From: Marinomonas maritima
GTDB taxonomy: Bacteria; Pseudomonadota; Gammaproteobacteria; Pseudomonadales; Marinomonadaceae
DNA length: 64,000 nucleotides
Direction: 5' to 3'
Assembly: GCF_024435075.2 (NCBI RefSeq)
Contig: NZ_JAMZEG020000004.1
Location: 230,001 to 294,000, forward strand
Positions 1 through 8,912 of this stretch are shown here, in pieces. The position numbers were made by a program, and so were the translations under genes. Every line of letters begins with the position of its first letter. The first letter of the stretch is position 1. The notes beneath the pieces were generated by a model. That model saw only the letters and a list, made by a program, of their open reading frames with translations, was not told where the DNA came from and did not search any database.

Positions 1-216
1 GAAGGCTCCGAAGAGTCCCCTCCTTTCCCCCTCAGGGCGTATGCGGTATTAGCATGCGTTTCCACATGTTGTCCCCCTCTACTAGGCAGATTCCTACGCG
101 TTACTCACCCGTCCGCCGCTCGTCAGCAGGAGCAAGCTCCCCTGTTACCGCTCGACTTGCATGTGTTAAGCCTGCCGCCAGCGTTCAATCTGAGCCATGA
201 TCAAACTCTTCAGTTA
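1..216 (-). rRNA. rrs: 16S ribosomal RNA, 5' end only (partial)
   Basis: The reverse complement contains the universal 16S 5' motif AGAGTTTGATCATGGCTCAG at positions 209-190, followed by ATTGAACGCTGGCGGCAGGC. Aligning that motif to E. coli numbering (bases 8-27) puts the mature 5' end at about 216. Only the first ~216 nucleotides are present; the rest lies beyond the window start. The gene is read leftwards from the promoter and boxA at 422-552. Confidence 0.97.
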
Positions 217-421
217 AAAGTTTGCTCACTCAAATCTTATTACACTAACTATAACTTAATCGATTCGTCATCCCGAAGAACAACAAATCAACATAAAGCG
301 ATTGCCGTGTAGACTCTCGTAAGACTTCAATTTTTTTGATCAACTACATCTCGGTAAAACCGGTCTGCGATGATCTTCTGAAGCCTCTAGCGAGCGCCCA
401 CACAAATTATCTGATTATCTA

Positions 422-433
422 TTTTAAAGAGCG
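422..433 (-). promoter_or_regulatory. rrn boxA antitermination site
   Basis: On the minus strand this reads CGCTCTTTAAAA, close to the rrn boxA consensus TGCTCTTTAACA. In the E. coli system NusB/NusE load on this RNA element to make rRNA transcription resistant to Rho. It lies about 205 nt upstream of the 16S 5' end, inside the 217-520 leader, which otherwise shows no gene. Confidence 0.75.
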
Positions 434-524
434 TGCCAACTTAAAATAAGCCACCTTCTATTAAGAAGTTAACCTGAACATCGTCTTCGTTGTTGTGAAG
501 CGTTGTCCGTGTCAGCGAGGGCGT

Positions 525-552
525 ATATTAAGGATCTACAGATATTGTGCAA
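525..552 (-). promoter_or_regulatory. rrn P1-type promoter
   Basis: On the minus strand TTGCAC (552-547) is followed after 16 bp by TAATAT (530-525), then by a GC-rich discriminator-like stretch (ACGCCCTCG). The 16-bp spacer and GC-rich start region are typical of stringently controlled rRNA P1 promoters. An AT-only tract lies directly upstream (553-600) and could act as an UP element. No second promoter was clear in the leader. Confidence 0.65.
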
Positions 553-555
553 CCC

Positions 556-589
556 TTTTTTGATAATTATTTAAATAAATATCAAAAAA
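556..589. repeat. 34-bp AT-rich near-perfect palindrome
   Basis: The two 17-nt halves are reverse complements except for one mismatched pair; the outer arms are TTTTTTGATA and TATCAAAAAA. It starts 13 bp past the ispH stop and ends 4 bp before the rrn -35 hexamer. It may work as a U-rich terminator hairpin for ispH and as the AT-rich UP element of the rRNA promoter. Both roles are inferred. Confidence 0.6.
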
Positions 590-601
590 TTTTTTATCTG
601 A

Positions 602-1552
602 TTAAAGCTCTATAATACGAAGCTCTTTAGGCATGGAGAAAGAGACATTTTCTTCACGCCCTTTCAACTCTTGAGGAACACTTCCACCTTCAGCTACAAG
701 ACGAGCAATCACCTCATTGACCAGCACCTCTGGAGCCGACGCGCCAGCCGTTACACCTACACTAGCAACACCCTGCAACCAAGCAGTATCAATTTCGCTC
801 GCATTATCAATAAGGAAAGCTTTCGCCCCCATACGCTCAGCAAGCTCTTTTAGACGAGTTGAGTTAGAACTGTTAACAGAACCAACAACCAAAACTAAGT
901 GCGATTCTTTAGCTAAAGTTTTAACTGCGTCTTGACGATTTTGCGTTGCATAACAAATATCATCTTTTTTAGGTCCACGTATCATTGGGTAATGTTGACG
1001 CAACGTATCAATCACCACAGAGGTGTCATCCATAGACAAGGTAGTTTGTGTCACAAAAGCAAGGCGCTCTGGATTCTTCACAGGAAGGCCAGCTACATCA
1101 TCAGGGTGCTCTACTAAATAAATAGCACCACCTTGACGACTATCATACTGCCCCATTGTCCCTTCAACTTCGGGGTGCCCATCATGACCAATTAAAATAC
1201 ATTCCATACCATCGCGAGAATAGCGCAGTACTTCCAAATGCACTTTTGTAACCAATGGACAGGTTGCATCAAATACCTTTAAACCACGATCTGTCGCTTC
1301 ATCTCGAACCGCTTTTGAAACACCATGTGCACTGAAGATAACTATATTATCATCTGGCACTTGATCCAACTCATCAACAAACACCGCACCACGTGCTTTT
1401 AATGACTCGACTACAAACTTATTGTGTACCACTTCATGACGAACGTAGATAGGAGCCTCGAATAAATCTAAGCACCTATTCACAATATCGATCGCTCTAT
1501 CCACACCAGCACAAAAGCCACGAGGGTTGGCAAGTTGAATAGCAAAACTCAT
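602..1552 (-). CDS. ispH: 4-hydroxy-3-methylbut-2-enyl diphosphate reductase
   Basis: Last enzyme of the MEP isoprenoid pathway: reduces HMBPP to IPP and DMAPP in the cytosol using a [4Fe-4S] cluster. The 316 residues match the family length. The three cluster cysteines sit in GFCAG near the N-terminus, DATCP near residue 98 and DICYAT near residue 200; the substrate-binding histidines and the SxN motif (NSSNSTR) are present. Its ATG overlaps the fkpB stop by 4 nt, so it is translationally coupled as the last gene of ribF-ileS-lspA-fkpB-ispH. The rRNA operon promoter follows directly downstream. Confidence 0.97.
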   Translation of the reverse strand: MSFAIQLANPRGFCAGVDRAIDIVNRCLDLFEAPIYVRHEVVHNKFVVESLKARGAVFVDELDQVPDDNIVIFSAHGVSKAVRDEATDRGLKVFDATCPLVTKVHLEVLRYSRDGMECILIGHDGHPEVEGTMGQYDSRQGGAIYLVEHPDDVAGLPVKNPERLAFVTQTTLSMDDTSVVIDTLRQHYPMIRGPKKDDICYATQNRQDAVKTLAKESHLVLVVGSVNSSNSTRLKELAERMGAKAFLIDNASEIDTAWLQGVASVGVTAGASAPEVLVNEVIARLVAEGGSVPQELKGREENVSFSMPKELRIIEL

Positions 1553-1980
1553 GTAGCCTCCTCGATAGCAACTATCTGCACTCTAAACGTGAGTGAGCGT
1601 CCAGCTAAGGGATGATTAAAATCAACCACCACCTCCTTGTCTTCAATTTCTGCTATTACGCCAGGAAGTTCGTTTTTTTTCATATCAGCAAAAGAAACCA
1701 CCATACCTTCCTCTAAGTCCATAGCAAACTGAGAGCGAGGCATACACTGGAGGTTACTGATATTATGAGCACCAAATGCTTTTTCTGGAGACATAATATA
1801 AGACGCCTCTTGACCCACCGACATACCCAAAAGAGCCAATTCAAAATCAGGCAATAAGCTTCCATCACCAAATACAAAACTGGCCGGCATTTGTGCGAAG
1901 TTAGAGTCAACTATTTGGCCATCTTCAAGGGACAATTCAAAATGCAGCGTTACTCGGCTACTTTTTTTAACTAAGTTCAT
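1549..1980 (-). CDS. fkpB: FKBP-type peptidyl-prolyl isomerase, SlpA/FkpB family
   Basis: A 143-residue cytosolic FKBP-type prolyl isomerase of the SlyD-like class. It shows the family layout: an N-terminal FKBP half (LHFELSLEDGQIVDSNF), the insert-in-flap region around residues 70-120 (EKAFGAHNISN), and the closing strand NHPLAGRSLTFRV. It lacks the His-rich metal-binding tail of SlyD. It overlaps lspA and ispH by 4 nt on each side, the same position as in E. coli, which supports fkpB rather than another FKBP. Confidence 0.92.
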   Translation of the reverse strand: MNLVKKSSRVTLHFELSLEDGQIVDSNFAQMPASFVFGDGSLLPDFELALLGMSVGQEASYIMSPEKAFGAHNISNLQCMPRSQFAMDLEEGMVVSFADMKKNELPGVIAEIEDKEVVVDFNHPLAGRSLTFRVQIVAIEEAT

Positions 1981-2483
1981 TCTTTTGCCTCCTCTTGCTT
2001 CTTTGCCACCACACTTTCTAGCAACATTAAAACAACACCGATAGTAATCGCACTGTCTGCAACATTAAATGCGGGGAAATACCACAACTGCTGCCAATGG
2101 AGCTGAAGAAAATCGACAACATGACCATACATCAATCGGTCATATAAATTCCCAATAGCACCACCTAGAACAAAACTCAAAGCGAGTGACTCGAGGCGAT
2201 TCGTATTAGCGATTCTAATAAGACGCCAACTAATACCAATCACAACCGCCAATGCGATCACGGAAAAAAACCAACGCTGCCAGCCCCCCGCTTCCGCCAG
2301 AAAGCTAAACGCAGCTCCCGTGTTGTATCTGAGCGTTAAATCAAAAAATGGCAATACAGGGATTTCTTGCCCATAAAACAAATTGGATTCAATTGCTTGT
2401 TTCGTCACCCAATCCACAATGAATAGAATGAGAGCCAGCGCCCACCAGCGCTGAACTCGTTTCCACATAATAAGAATCGTCAT
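1977..2483 (-). CDS. lspA: Lipoprotein signal peptidase (signal peptidase II)
   Basis: Inner-membrane aspartyl protease that removes signal peptides from diacylglyceryl-prolipoproteins. At 168 residues with four predicted membrane helices it matches the family. The conserved blocks are TLRYNTGAAFS, GAIGNLYDRL with HVVDF, and FNVADSAI, which contain the two catalytic aspartates. The start ATG overlaps the ileS stop (TAATG), giving tight coupling. The C-terminus is short and charged (KKQEEAKE). Confidence 0.96.
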   Translation of the reverse strand: MTILIMWKRVQRWWALALILFIVDWVTKQAIESNLFYGQEIPVLPFFDLTLRYNTGAAFSFLAEAGGWQRWFFSVIALAVVIGISWRLIRIANTNRLESLALSFVLGGAIGNLYDRLMYGHVVDFLQLHWQQLWYFPAFNVADSAITIGVVLMLLESVVAKKQEEAKE

Positions 2484-5305
2484 TAAGCGAAAAGGCGTTG
2501 CTCACCTTCTCCGTCTGGTAAGTTAGAAATACAGCGATCGCATAATTCAGGATGAGCCTCACGCAGACCCACTTCTTCACGGTGATGCCAACAGCGAACA
2601 CACTTAGTATTCTTACTCAACTCAACGCGCACTTTAAGCCCATCAAGGTCCGTCGCCACCGCCACATCGTCCGCTTCAGACAAAGGCAAAACGTTAACTT
2701 CTGAAGCAATCAGCACAAAACGCAGTTCCTCGCCCAATGCATTCAACGTCGCCTGCAAAGTTGCATCACAATAAAGGGTAATTTCAGCGCTTAAGCTGGC
2801 CTTCATCTTGCCTTCGCTACGCGCCGCCTCTAACACCTTATTTGTCGCCACTTTTGTTTCTAATACATGTTTCCAAAATTCGCGGCCCATCAGCTCATCA
2901 CCGGACAGCTCTTCAAGCCCTTCATACCAAGTCGATAAGAATACAGACTCGCTACGTTCGCCTGGAAGCGCTTGCCAAATTTCATCCGCAGTAAAGCTCA
3001 AAATCGGTGCAATCCAACGTGTGAAAGCCTCCATTACATGATACAAAGCGGTTTGTGCAGATCGACGCGCCAAACTGTCTGCTTGCGTGGTGTACTGACG
3101 GTCTTTAATAACATCTAGATAAAAACCACCTAGATCCACAGAGCAAAAATTCTGAATTTTTTGATTCACTGCATGGAATTGGTATTCGTTGTAAGCCGTA
3201 TCTAATTCTTTTTGAAGCAGTCCAGCACGATCCACAATCCAACGATCCAGCGCGATCATTTCATTGGCAGGAACAAGATCTTTAGCTGGATCAAAGCCAT
3301 TTAGATTCGACATCATAAAACGCGCCGTATTACGGATACGACGATACGAATCAGCAACACGCTTAAGGATCTCATCAGAAACTGTCATTTCTGTCGTGTA
3401 ATCAGTAGCCGCCACCCACAAACGAATGATATCGGCACCCAAAGTATCCATCACTTTTTGCGGAGACAATACATTACCCAACGATTTCGACATTTTTCGA
3501 CCGTCGCCATCCACGGTAAAGCCGTGTGTTAATACCTGTTTATAAGGCGGCACACCTCGAATTGCGATCGATGTTTTCAAAGAAGATTGGAACCAGCCAC
3601 GATGCTGATCTGATCCTTCTAAATACAAATCGGCAGGAAAGCTTAATTCTTCACGCTGATCGATAACCGAATAATGCGTTACACCTGAATCAAACCAGAC
3701 ATCCAACGTATCAGTTACCTTGCTGTATTTATCAGCATCCGCACCCAATAACTCCTCAGCTTCCATTTCAAACCAAGCATCAATGCCTTCAACTTCAATA
3801 CGCTTAGCTACCTCTTCAATTAGACGAGGCGTTTCAGGATGAAGCTCTTGTGTTTCTTTGTTAATAAACAACGCAATCGGCACACCCCAAGTACGTTGAC
3901 GAGACACACACCAGTCAGGGCTGTTATTCAACATCCCTTCCATGCGATTTCGCCCCCAGTTAGGCACCCATTTCACACCTTCTACAGCGTGTTTTGCCGA
4001 ATCCAATAAACCTTCTTTGGTCATACTGATAAACCATTGAGGCGTCGCGCGGAAAATAAGCGGTGTTTTTGTACGCCAACAATGCGGATAACTGTGGAAT
4101 ATTTTTGATTCAAACACTAATGCATCATTGCGGTTAAGCGCTTCTAAAACCGCGCCATCCACTTTATAAACGTGCAATCCTGCAAACTCGCCCGCGGCAT
4201 CAGAGTAAACACCATTATCCTGCACTAAATTGATAGTACCGATGCCGTTTTCACGACCCACATTGAAATCGTCTACGCCGTGATCCGGTGCCGTATGCAC
4301 ACAACCTGTACCCGCTTCCGTCGTAACATGCTCACCCAAGATAACGGGAATATCACGTTTCAAGAATGGATGATCCAAAACAGTATCTTTTAGGCCTGCA
4401 CCAACAATGCGACCCACAATACGGAAGTCAGACACACCGTAACGGGCCATTAAACCTTCAACCATATCTTCTGCAACGATCAAGCGCTCTTTACCCAAAC
4501 CCATATCCACTTCAACAAGTGCATAGTTAAACTCAGGATGAACAGAAACCGCTTGGCTTGCAGGAAGCGTCCAAGGTGTGGTTGTCCAAATAACAACCGA
4601 CACTTTGCCTTCACCCTCTACATCAGAGAACTTAGCCAATAAAGTCGCTTCATCTTTCGGCGCATAACGCACATCCAAAGACAAAGACGTTTTGTCTTGA
4701 TATTCAACTTCTGCCTCTGCCAACGCAGAACCACCTACTACACTCCAATAAACTGGCTTGAAGCCTTTTACGAGATGGCCATTTTCAGCAATTTTGCCCA
4801 GCGCACGAACAATGTTAGCTTCCGTTGCAAAATTCATCGTCAGGTAGGGGTTTTTCCAATCGCCCATAATACCTAAACGGATAAAATCTTTTTTCTGCTC
4901 TTCGATTTGCGTATAAGCGTATTCACGGCATTTTGCGCGAAATTCTTTGTAAGATACTTTCGTGCCGGCCTTGCCAATAAGCTGCTCGACCTTGTGCTCG
5001 ATTGGTAAACCATGGCAATCCCAACCGGGAATATAAGGTGCATCAAAGCCGCTAACGGTTTTTGACTTAACAATAATATCTTTGAGGATTTTATTAACGG
5101 CATGACCGATGTGAATACTGCCATTTGCGTACGGAGGGCCGTCATGAAGAATAAATGTTTTTCGGCCTTTGCTTACATCACGTACTTTTTGGTACAGATC
5201 CATATCCTGCCAACGCTTAAGCATTGCAGGTTCACGTTTTGCCAGATCTCCACGCATAGGGAAATCAGTGTTTGGCAAATTCAGTGTCGGTTTATAATCA
5301 CTCAT
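2483..5305 (-). CDS. ileS: Isoleucyl-tRNA synthetase
   Basis: Class I aminoacyl-tRNA synthetase that charges tRNA-Ile and edits misactivated valine. Its 940 residues match bacterial IleS. The HIGH motif is near residue 68 (GSIHIGHAVN), the CP1 editing domain spans roughly 200-400 (WTTTPWTLPAS and GTGCVHTAPDHG), and KMSKSLGN is near residue 605. The C-terminal zinc finger is intact (CVRCWHH and CDRCI). This is the bacterial type with the C-terminal zinc domain, usually mupirocin-sensitive. It lies 27 nt downstream of ribF and overlaps lspA by one base. Confidence 0.98.
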   Translation of the reverse strand: MSDYKPTLNLPNTDFPMRGDLAKREPAMLKRWQDMDLYQKVRDVSKGRKTFILHDGPPYANGSIHIGHAVNKILKDIIVKSKTVSGFDAPYIPGWDCHGLPIEHKVEQLIGKAGTKVSYKEFRAKCREYAYTQIEEQKKDFIRLGIMGDWKNPYLTMNFATEANIVRALGKIAENGHLVKGFKPVYWSVVGGSALAEAEVEYQDKTSLSLDVRYAPKDEATLLAKFSDVEGEGKVSVVIWTTTPWTLPASQAVSVHPEFNYALVEVDMGLGKERLIVAEDMVEGLMARYGVSDFRIVGRIVGAGLKDTVLDHPFLKRDIPVILGEHVTTEAGTGCVHTAPDHGVDDFNVGRENGIGTINLVQDNGVYSDAAGEFAGLHVYKVDGAVLEALNRNDALVFESKIFHSYPHCWRTKTPLIFRATPQWFISMTKEGLLDSAKHAVEGVKWVPNWGRNRMEGMLNNSPDWCVSRQRTWGVPIALFINKETQELHPETPRLIEEVAKRIEVEGIDAWFEMEAEELLGADADKYSKVTDTLDVWFDSGVTHYSVIDQREELSFPADLYLEGSDQHRGWFQSSLKTSIAIRGVPPYKQVLTHGFTVDGDGRKMSKSLGNVLSPQKVMDTLGADIIRLWVAATDYTTEMTVSDEILKRVADSYRRIRNTARFMMSNLNGFDPAKDLVPANEMIALDRWIVDRAGLLQKELDTAYNEYQFHAVNQKIQNFCSVDLGGFYLDVIKDRQYTTQADSLARRSAQTALYHVMEAFTRWIAPILSFTADEIWQALPGERSESVFLSTWYEGLEELSGDELMGREFWKHVLETKVATNKVLEAARSEGKMKASLSAEITLYCDATLQATLNALGEELRFVLIASEVNVLPLSEADDVAVATDLDGLKVRVELSKNTKCVRCWHHREEVGLREAHPELCDRCISNLPDGEGEQRLFA

Positions 5306-5332
5306 GGTTTATCGAATTATCCTCAAAGATCA

Positions 5333-6268
5333 TCAGTTCACTGATTGGACAAAGAAACGCAGCGCGTCTTCTTTATCACATTGAATTTGTTTTTCCAGCG
5401 CATCTAAGCTGGTCATTTTTCGCTCTGCCCGAATAAAATGACAGAAAGTCACCTGCACGTATTGATCGTACAGATCGCCATTAAAATCGAACAAATGCAC
5501 CTCTAATATTGGCGTCTTACCCTCAACAGTCGGACGCACACCAATATTTGCCACCCCATTATGGGAGACACCATTCACCGTAAACATCACAGCATAAACA
5601 CCAGAAAGCGCAGGTTTAATACCTTTAAGGTGAACGTTCGCCGTAGGAAATCCCAATTTACGACCAAGCTGCTGCCCATGAATAACGCGACCACTTAACA
5701 TCACCAAGTGCCCCATATTCACCTGAGCAGCCAATATATCCCCACACTCTAGTGCATGCCTAACCAACGTACTGCTGACTCGCTCACCAAGAGCATTCAT
5801 CACTGATGGTGTATTCTCAACATCAAAACCATGCCCTCCACCAAACTCTTGCAAGTAATCAAAGTCACCTTGTCGATCACAGCCAAAACGAAAATCATCA
5901 CCAACCACCAAGTGCTTTACAGACAGCCCATCCAACAAAACTTGCTGACAAAATGCCTGAGCCGTTAATTGCTGCAACTTAGGGTTAAATGGCATACAGA
6001 GCACATAATCTATTCCCTGACCTTCCAGCAACCGGACTTTATCACGCAAACGCCCAATGCGGCCGGGCGCCGTTTCAGGCGCAAAAAACTCTCTTGGTTG
6101 GGGCTCAAAAATCATAATCCCCGCAGGTGAATCATACTGCTTTGCCAAGGCTTTGACGCGCGCCAAAATAGCACTGTGCCCTAAATGGACACCATCAAAA
6201 TTGCCAATCGTCAGCACACACTCTTTATGCTTTGAACGGATATTATGAATACCGCGAATTAACTCCAT
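5333..6268 (-). CDS. ribF: Bifunctional riboflavin kinase / FMN adenylyltransferase
   Basis: Converts riboflavin to FMN and then FAD. The 311 residues contain both domains: an N-terminal nucleotidyltransferase (GNFDGVHLGH near residues 22-32, then the EPQPREFF motif) and a C-terminal riboflavin kinase (LGRKLGFPTANVHL near residue 200, then GVANIGVRPT). It heads the ileS-lspA-fkpB-ispH group as in E. coli. A TATAAT hexamer (minus strand, 6321-6316) lies upstream within the murJ terminator hairpin, so its own promoter is possible but the -35 is weak. Confidence 0.97.
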   Translation of the reverse strand: MELIRGIHNIRSKHKECVLTIGNFDGVHLGHSAILARVKALAKQYDSPAGIMIFEPQPREFFAPETAPGRIGRLRDKVRLLEGQGIDYVLCMPFNPKLQQLTAQAFCQQVLLDGLSVKHLVVGDDFRFGCDRQGDFDYLQEFGGGHGFDVENTPSVMNALGERVSSTLVRHALECGDILAAQVNMGHLVMLSGRVIHGQQLGRKLGFPTANVHLKGIKPALSGVYAVMFTVNGVSHNGVANIGVRPTVEGKTPILEVHLFDFNGDLYDQYVQVTFCHFIRAERKMTSLDALEKQIQCDKEDALRFFVQSVN

Positions 6269-6301
6269 AGAACCCCGTACAAAACAATTAAATCCAGCGT
6301 C

Positions 6302-6330
6302 AAAAAATAACTGCGATTATATAGCAGTTA
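6302..6330 (-). terminator. Probable murJ terminator
   Basis: On the minus strand TAACTGC and GCAGTTA form a 7-bp stem around a 10-nt loop, followed by a T-rich run. It lies about 75 nt past the murJ stop and before ribF. The loop contains TATAAT, which could also be the -10 of a ribF promoter. Confidence 0.5.
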
Positions 6331-6405
6331 GCAAGATGAAGGTAGGCCAGAACTTGCACAAGCAGTGCAAACCACACTTCAAAATAAAAAACGCACTAAA
6401 AATAC

Positions 6406-7974
6406 CTAATGCTTCAAAATAGAAGGACGTAACCCCGCTGCGACCGCAACCACGCAATACACAAACACACCGCAAACAACTACCATCAAAGTACAGCCGA
6501 CTCGATACAAATCGTCCATTTGCGTCCATTGCCAACCCTGCTGTAAAAACAGATATAAGCAAGCACCCAACGCAAACGTTGCACTCAACACGATACGCAA
6601 CAAACGACGCCACTGATCAGAAAACACATGATATTGTTTCTTATATAGCCCCTGCCAAAGCAAAAAGGCATTCAAGCCTGCCGACAAACTTGTCGCGAGA
6701 GCCAGCCCAACATGTCCCAACGGCCAAACTAAAATTAAGTTGAGAACCATATTAGACACCATCGCAATAATTCCGATGCGCACAGGCGTTCTAGTATCTT
6801 GTCTTGCATAATACCCTGGCGCCAAGACCTTAATCAGCATCATAAACACTAACCCTAGCGAATACGCCTGCAAACTCCGCGCAGCCATCTGCACATCATT
6901 TACTGTCAACTCTCCTCGGTAAAAAATGGTTGCAATCAAAGGTTCAGCCAACATAAAAAGAGCAAGAGACGACGGAATAGCAATTAATAATAAAATACGC
7001 AGCGCCCAATCCAATGTATCAGAAAACTTTGCCGACTCACCCCCAGAAAAACTACGCGACAAAGAAGGCAAAATGACCGTACTGATTGCGATTGCAAAAA
7101 TGCCCAAGGGCAGTTCATACAATCGATCCGACAAATACAACCACGTGATACTGCCAGTTTGTAGAAAAGACGCTAACACTGTATCCAGTAACAAATTAAT
7201 TTGACTGACCGACACGCCAAATAGCGCTGGGCCCATCAAAAGCAAAATACGCTTAACGCCGGGGTGGCGAAAACCCAACCTTGGCATTGGCAACAATTGA
7301 AGCTTCGCCAAAAACGGCACTTGAAACAGCAGCTGAATCAAACCCGCAAAAAACACACCCCAAGCGACGGCAGTTTCCGCCTGAGCCGCCGAACGAGCAA
7401 AAAACAAGGTGGCAATGATAAGAGAGATATTCAAAAAAATAGGCGTAATTGCGGGGACTGCATATTCTCCATGAGCATTTAAAATACCACCAGCCAACGC
7501 CGTTAATGAAATGAACAACAAATAGGGGAATGTAATCGTCAGCAACTCAGCCGTTAAAGCCGACTGTTCAGAACCAACAGAAAAGCCCGGAGCAAACACA
7601 TACACCACCCAAGGAGCACATAACATAAACAGCACAGTCACAAACAACAACACTAACGCAAGCGAGCCTGACACCGCTGCCACTAAAGCACGAATCTCGG
7701 CTTTCGTTTCATTAACACGGTAATCACTTAAAACAGGAACAAAGGCTTGAGCAAAAGCACCTTCTGCAAACAATCGTCGAAAAAAATTAGGGATTTTAAA
7801 CGCCACATAAAACGCATCTGCGCTGCCACTCGCCCCTAAAACATAAGCCAAAGCGGCGTCTCTCACCAAACCCAAGATACGAGAAAGAAAGGTACAAATA
7901 GAAACCAAGACACCAGAACGCAATAAAGACAAAGACTTACGCTCTTTACCAGATGAGGTATTTATTTCAGACAT
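6406..7974 (-). CDS. murJ: Lipid II flippase MurJ
   Basis: Polytopic inner-membrane protein of the MVF/MOP superfamily that flips lipid II for peptidoglycan synthesis. From the chosen start it has 522 residues and about 14 hydrophobic segments. It shows the family N-terminus SRILGLVRDAALAYVLGAS followed by AFYVAFKIPNFFRRLFAEGAF. The ATG at 7974 is preferred over a start 39 codons upstream because the protein then begins MSEINTSSGKERKSL, just before the conserved region, and has a GGGA ribosome-binding site. It is divergent from rpsT. Confidence 0.95.
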   Translation of the reverse strand: MSEINTSSGKERKSLSLLRSGVLVSICTFLSRILGLVRDAALAYVLGASGSADAFYVAFKIPNFFRRLFAEGAFAQAFVPVLSDYRVNETKAEIRALVAAVSGSLALVLLFVTVLFMLCAPWVVYVFAPGFSVGSEQSALTAELLTITFPYLLFISLTALAGGILNAHGEYAVPAITPIFLNISLIIATLFFARSAAQAETAVAWGVFFAGLIQLLFQVPFLAKLQLLPMPRLGFRHPGVKRILLLMGPALFGVSVSQINLLLDTVLASFLQTGSITWLYLSDRLYELPLGIFAIAISTVILPSLSRSFSGGESAKFSDTLDWALRILLLIAIPSSLALFMLAEPLIATIFYRGELTVNDVQMAARSLQAYSLGLVFMMLIKVLAPGYYARQDTRTPVRIGIIAMVSNMVLNLILVWPLGHVGLALATSLSAGLNAFLLWQGLYKKQYHVFSDQWRRLLRIVLSATFALGACLYLFLQQGWQWTQMDDLYRVGCTLMVVVCGVFVYCVVAVAAGLRPSILKH

Positions 7975-8072
7975 ACAATCCCATGACGCACCCAATAAAA
8001 ATATCGCCCAAGAATAACACCTGCAGATACCGTAACGCAGCCAAATATATAAACTCATTTCCCTAATATTTG

Positions 8073-8110
8073 TATAATAGGGTTGTGGCAACGCTAAAAA
8101 CTGGTAAAAT
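8073..8110 (+). promoter_or_regulatory. Candidate rpsT promoter(s)
   Basis: A perfect TATAAT lies at 8073-8078 with a poor -35. A second candidate follows: TTGTGG (8083-8088), 16 bp, TAAAAT (8105-8110). E. coli rpsT also has two promoters. Both calls are by eye. Confidence 0.4.
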
Positions 8111-8206
8111 CCGCCGCGAGATTTTAAAGTTTAAACTTGACATTAATTTCATGACGCAGCAGAGTGCTGAGTCATTTCTTATTCCAAAAATTAAAGGAGC
8201 CAGACC

Positions 8207-8470
8207 GTGGCAAATTCCGCCGGTTCAAAAAAACGCGCGCGCCAAGCTGTTAAAAGCCGCGCTCACAATGGTAGCCTTCGTTCAATGGTTCGTACATACT
8301 TGAAAAAAGTAGATGCGGCTATCGAAGCAGGCAATCAAGCTGACGCACAAGCAGCTTACGTTCTAGCAACCTCAAAGCTAGACAAAGCCGCTGATAAAGG
8401 CCTATATCATAAAAACAAAGCAGCTCGTCATAAGAGTCGCTTGAGTGCTAAAATCAAAGCACTGGCCTAA
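8207..8470 (+). CDS. rpsT: Ribosomal protein S20 (bS20)
   Basis: Small, basic 87-residue 16S rRNA-binding protein of the 30S subunit. The sequence has the typical N-terminus ANSAGSKKRARQ and the helical-bundle motif HKNKAARHKSRL. The start is GTG, preceded by AAAGGAG. E. coli rpsT also uses a weak start (UUG), which is part of its translational self-control, so the GTG here may matter in the same way (inferred). It is monocistronic and ends at a strong terminator. Confidence 0.97.
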   Translation: MANSAGSKKRARQAVKSRAHNGSLRSMVRTYLKKVDAAIEAGNQADAQAAYVLATSKLDKAADKGLYHKNKAARHKSRLSAKIKALA

Positions 8471-8477
8471 TACCTAT

Positions 8478-8505
8478 AAAAAAACCGGCACATGCCGGTT
8501 TTTTT
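8478..8505. terminator. Bidirectional terminator between rpsT and dgkA
   Basis: AACCGGCA and TGCCGGTT form an 8-bp stem with a 2-nt apex, flanked by an A-run on the left and a T-run on the right. It lies between the convergent rpsT and dgkA genes and should serve both. Confidence 0.9.
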
Positions 8506-8535
8506 ATATCTTTTCATCGTACTGCAACCTAAAAA

Positions 8536-8898
8536 CTAGCTAAATAGAATTACTAACCACACAACCGCCGCAAAAAACAACGTCAGCATAACAGCAGCAG
8601 AACCTAAATCTTTTGCTCGCCCGGAAAGCTCATGATGCTCATGACTAATTCTATCAACAACCGCCTCAACACTTGAATTCAGAGTTTCAACAATCAAAAC
8701 CATGCCAACGGAAAAAATAAGCAACGCTCGCTCCAGCCCACTATCGCCAAACCAGATAGCAAAGGGCAAAGAAATCAAAAACAAACACACTTCTTGACGA
8801 AAAGCTGCTTCGTGCCTCCACTGCGCCTGCAATCCCTGTGATGAATACTTCAAAGCACTCAATACTCGACCTAAACCCACCTTTCCCGGCTTTGCCAT
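8536..8898 (-). CDS. dgkA: Diacylglycerol kinase (prokaryotic, DgkA type)
   Basis: Small integral-membrane kinase that phosphorylates diacylglycerol, a by-product of membrane-derived oligosaccharide synthesis, to phosphatidic acid. Its 120 residues with three membrane helices match the family. Conserved elements are the amphipathic N-terminus with HEAAFRQE, the active-site stretch VETLNSSVEAVVDR, and the GRAKDLGSAAVML motif. It follows proB by 14 nt or so and is probably the last gene of obg-proB-dgkA. Confidence 0.95.
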   Translation of the reverse strand: MAKPGKVGLGRVLSALKYSSQGLQAQWRHEAAFRQEVCLFLISLPFAIWFGDSGLERALLIFSVGMVLIVETLNSSVEAVVDRISHEHHELSGRAKDLGSAAVMLTLFFAAVVWLVILFS

Positions 8899-8912
8899 GA
8901 TAACGCCAACCT

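Noticed and set aside
6350..6372. TTGCAC/GTGCAA inverted repeat upstream of ribF as a regulator site
   Set aside because: Short repeat without known factor match; it lies between the murJ stop and its probable terminator and has no further support.
8070..8303. 77-codon frame overlapping the rpsT start in another frame
   Set aside because: Its second half is the rpsT sequence read out of frame; the first part is the rpsT leader.
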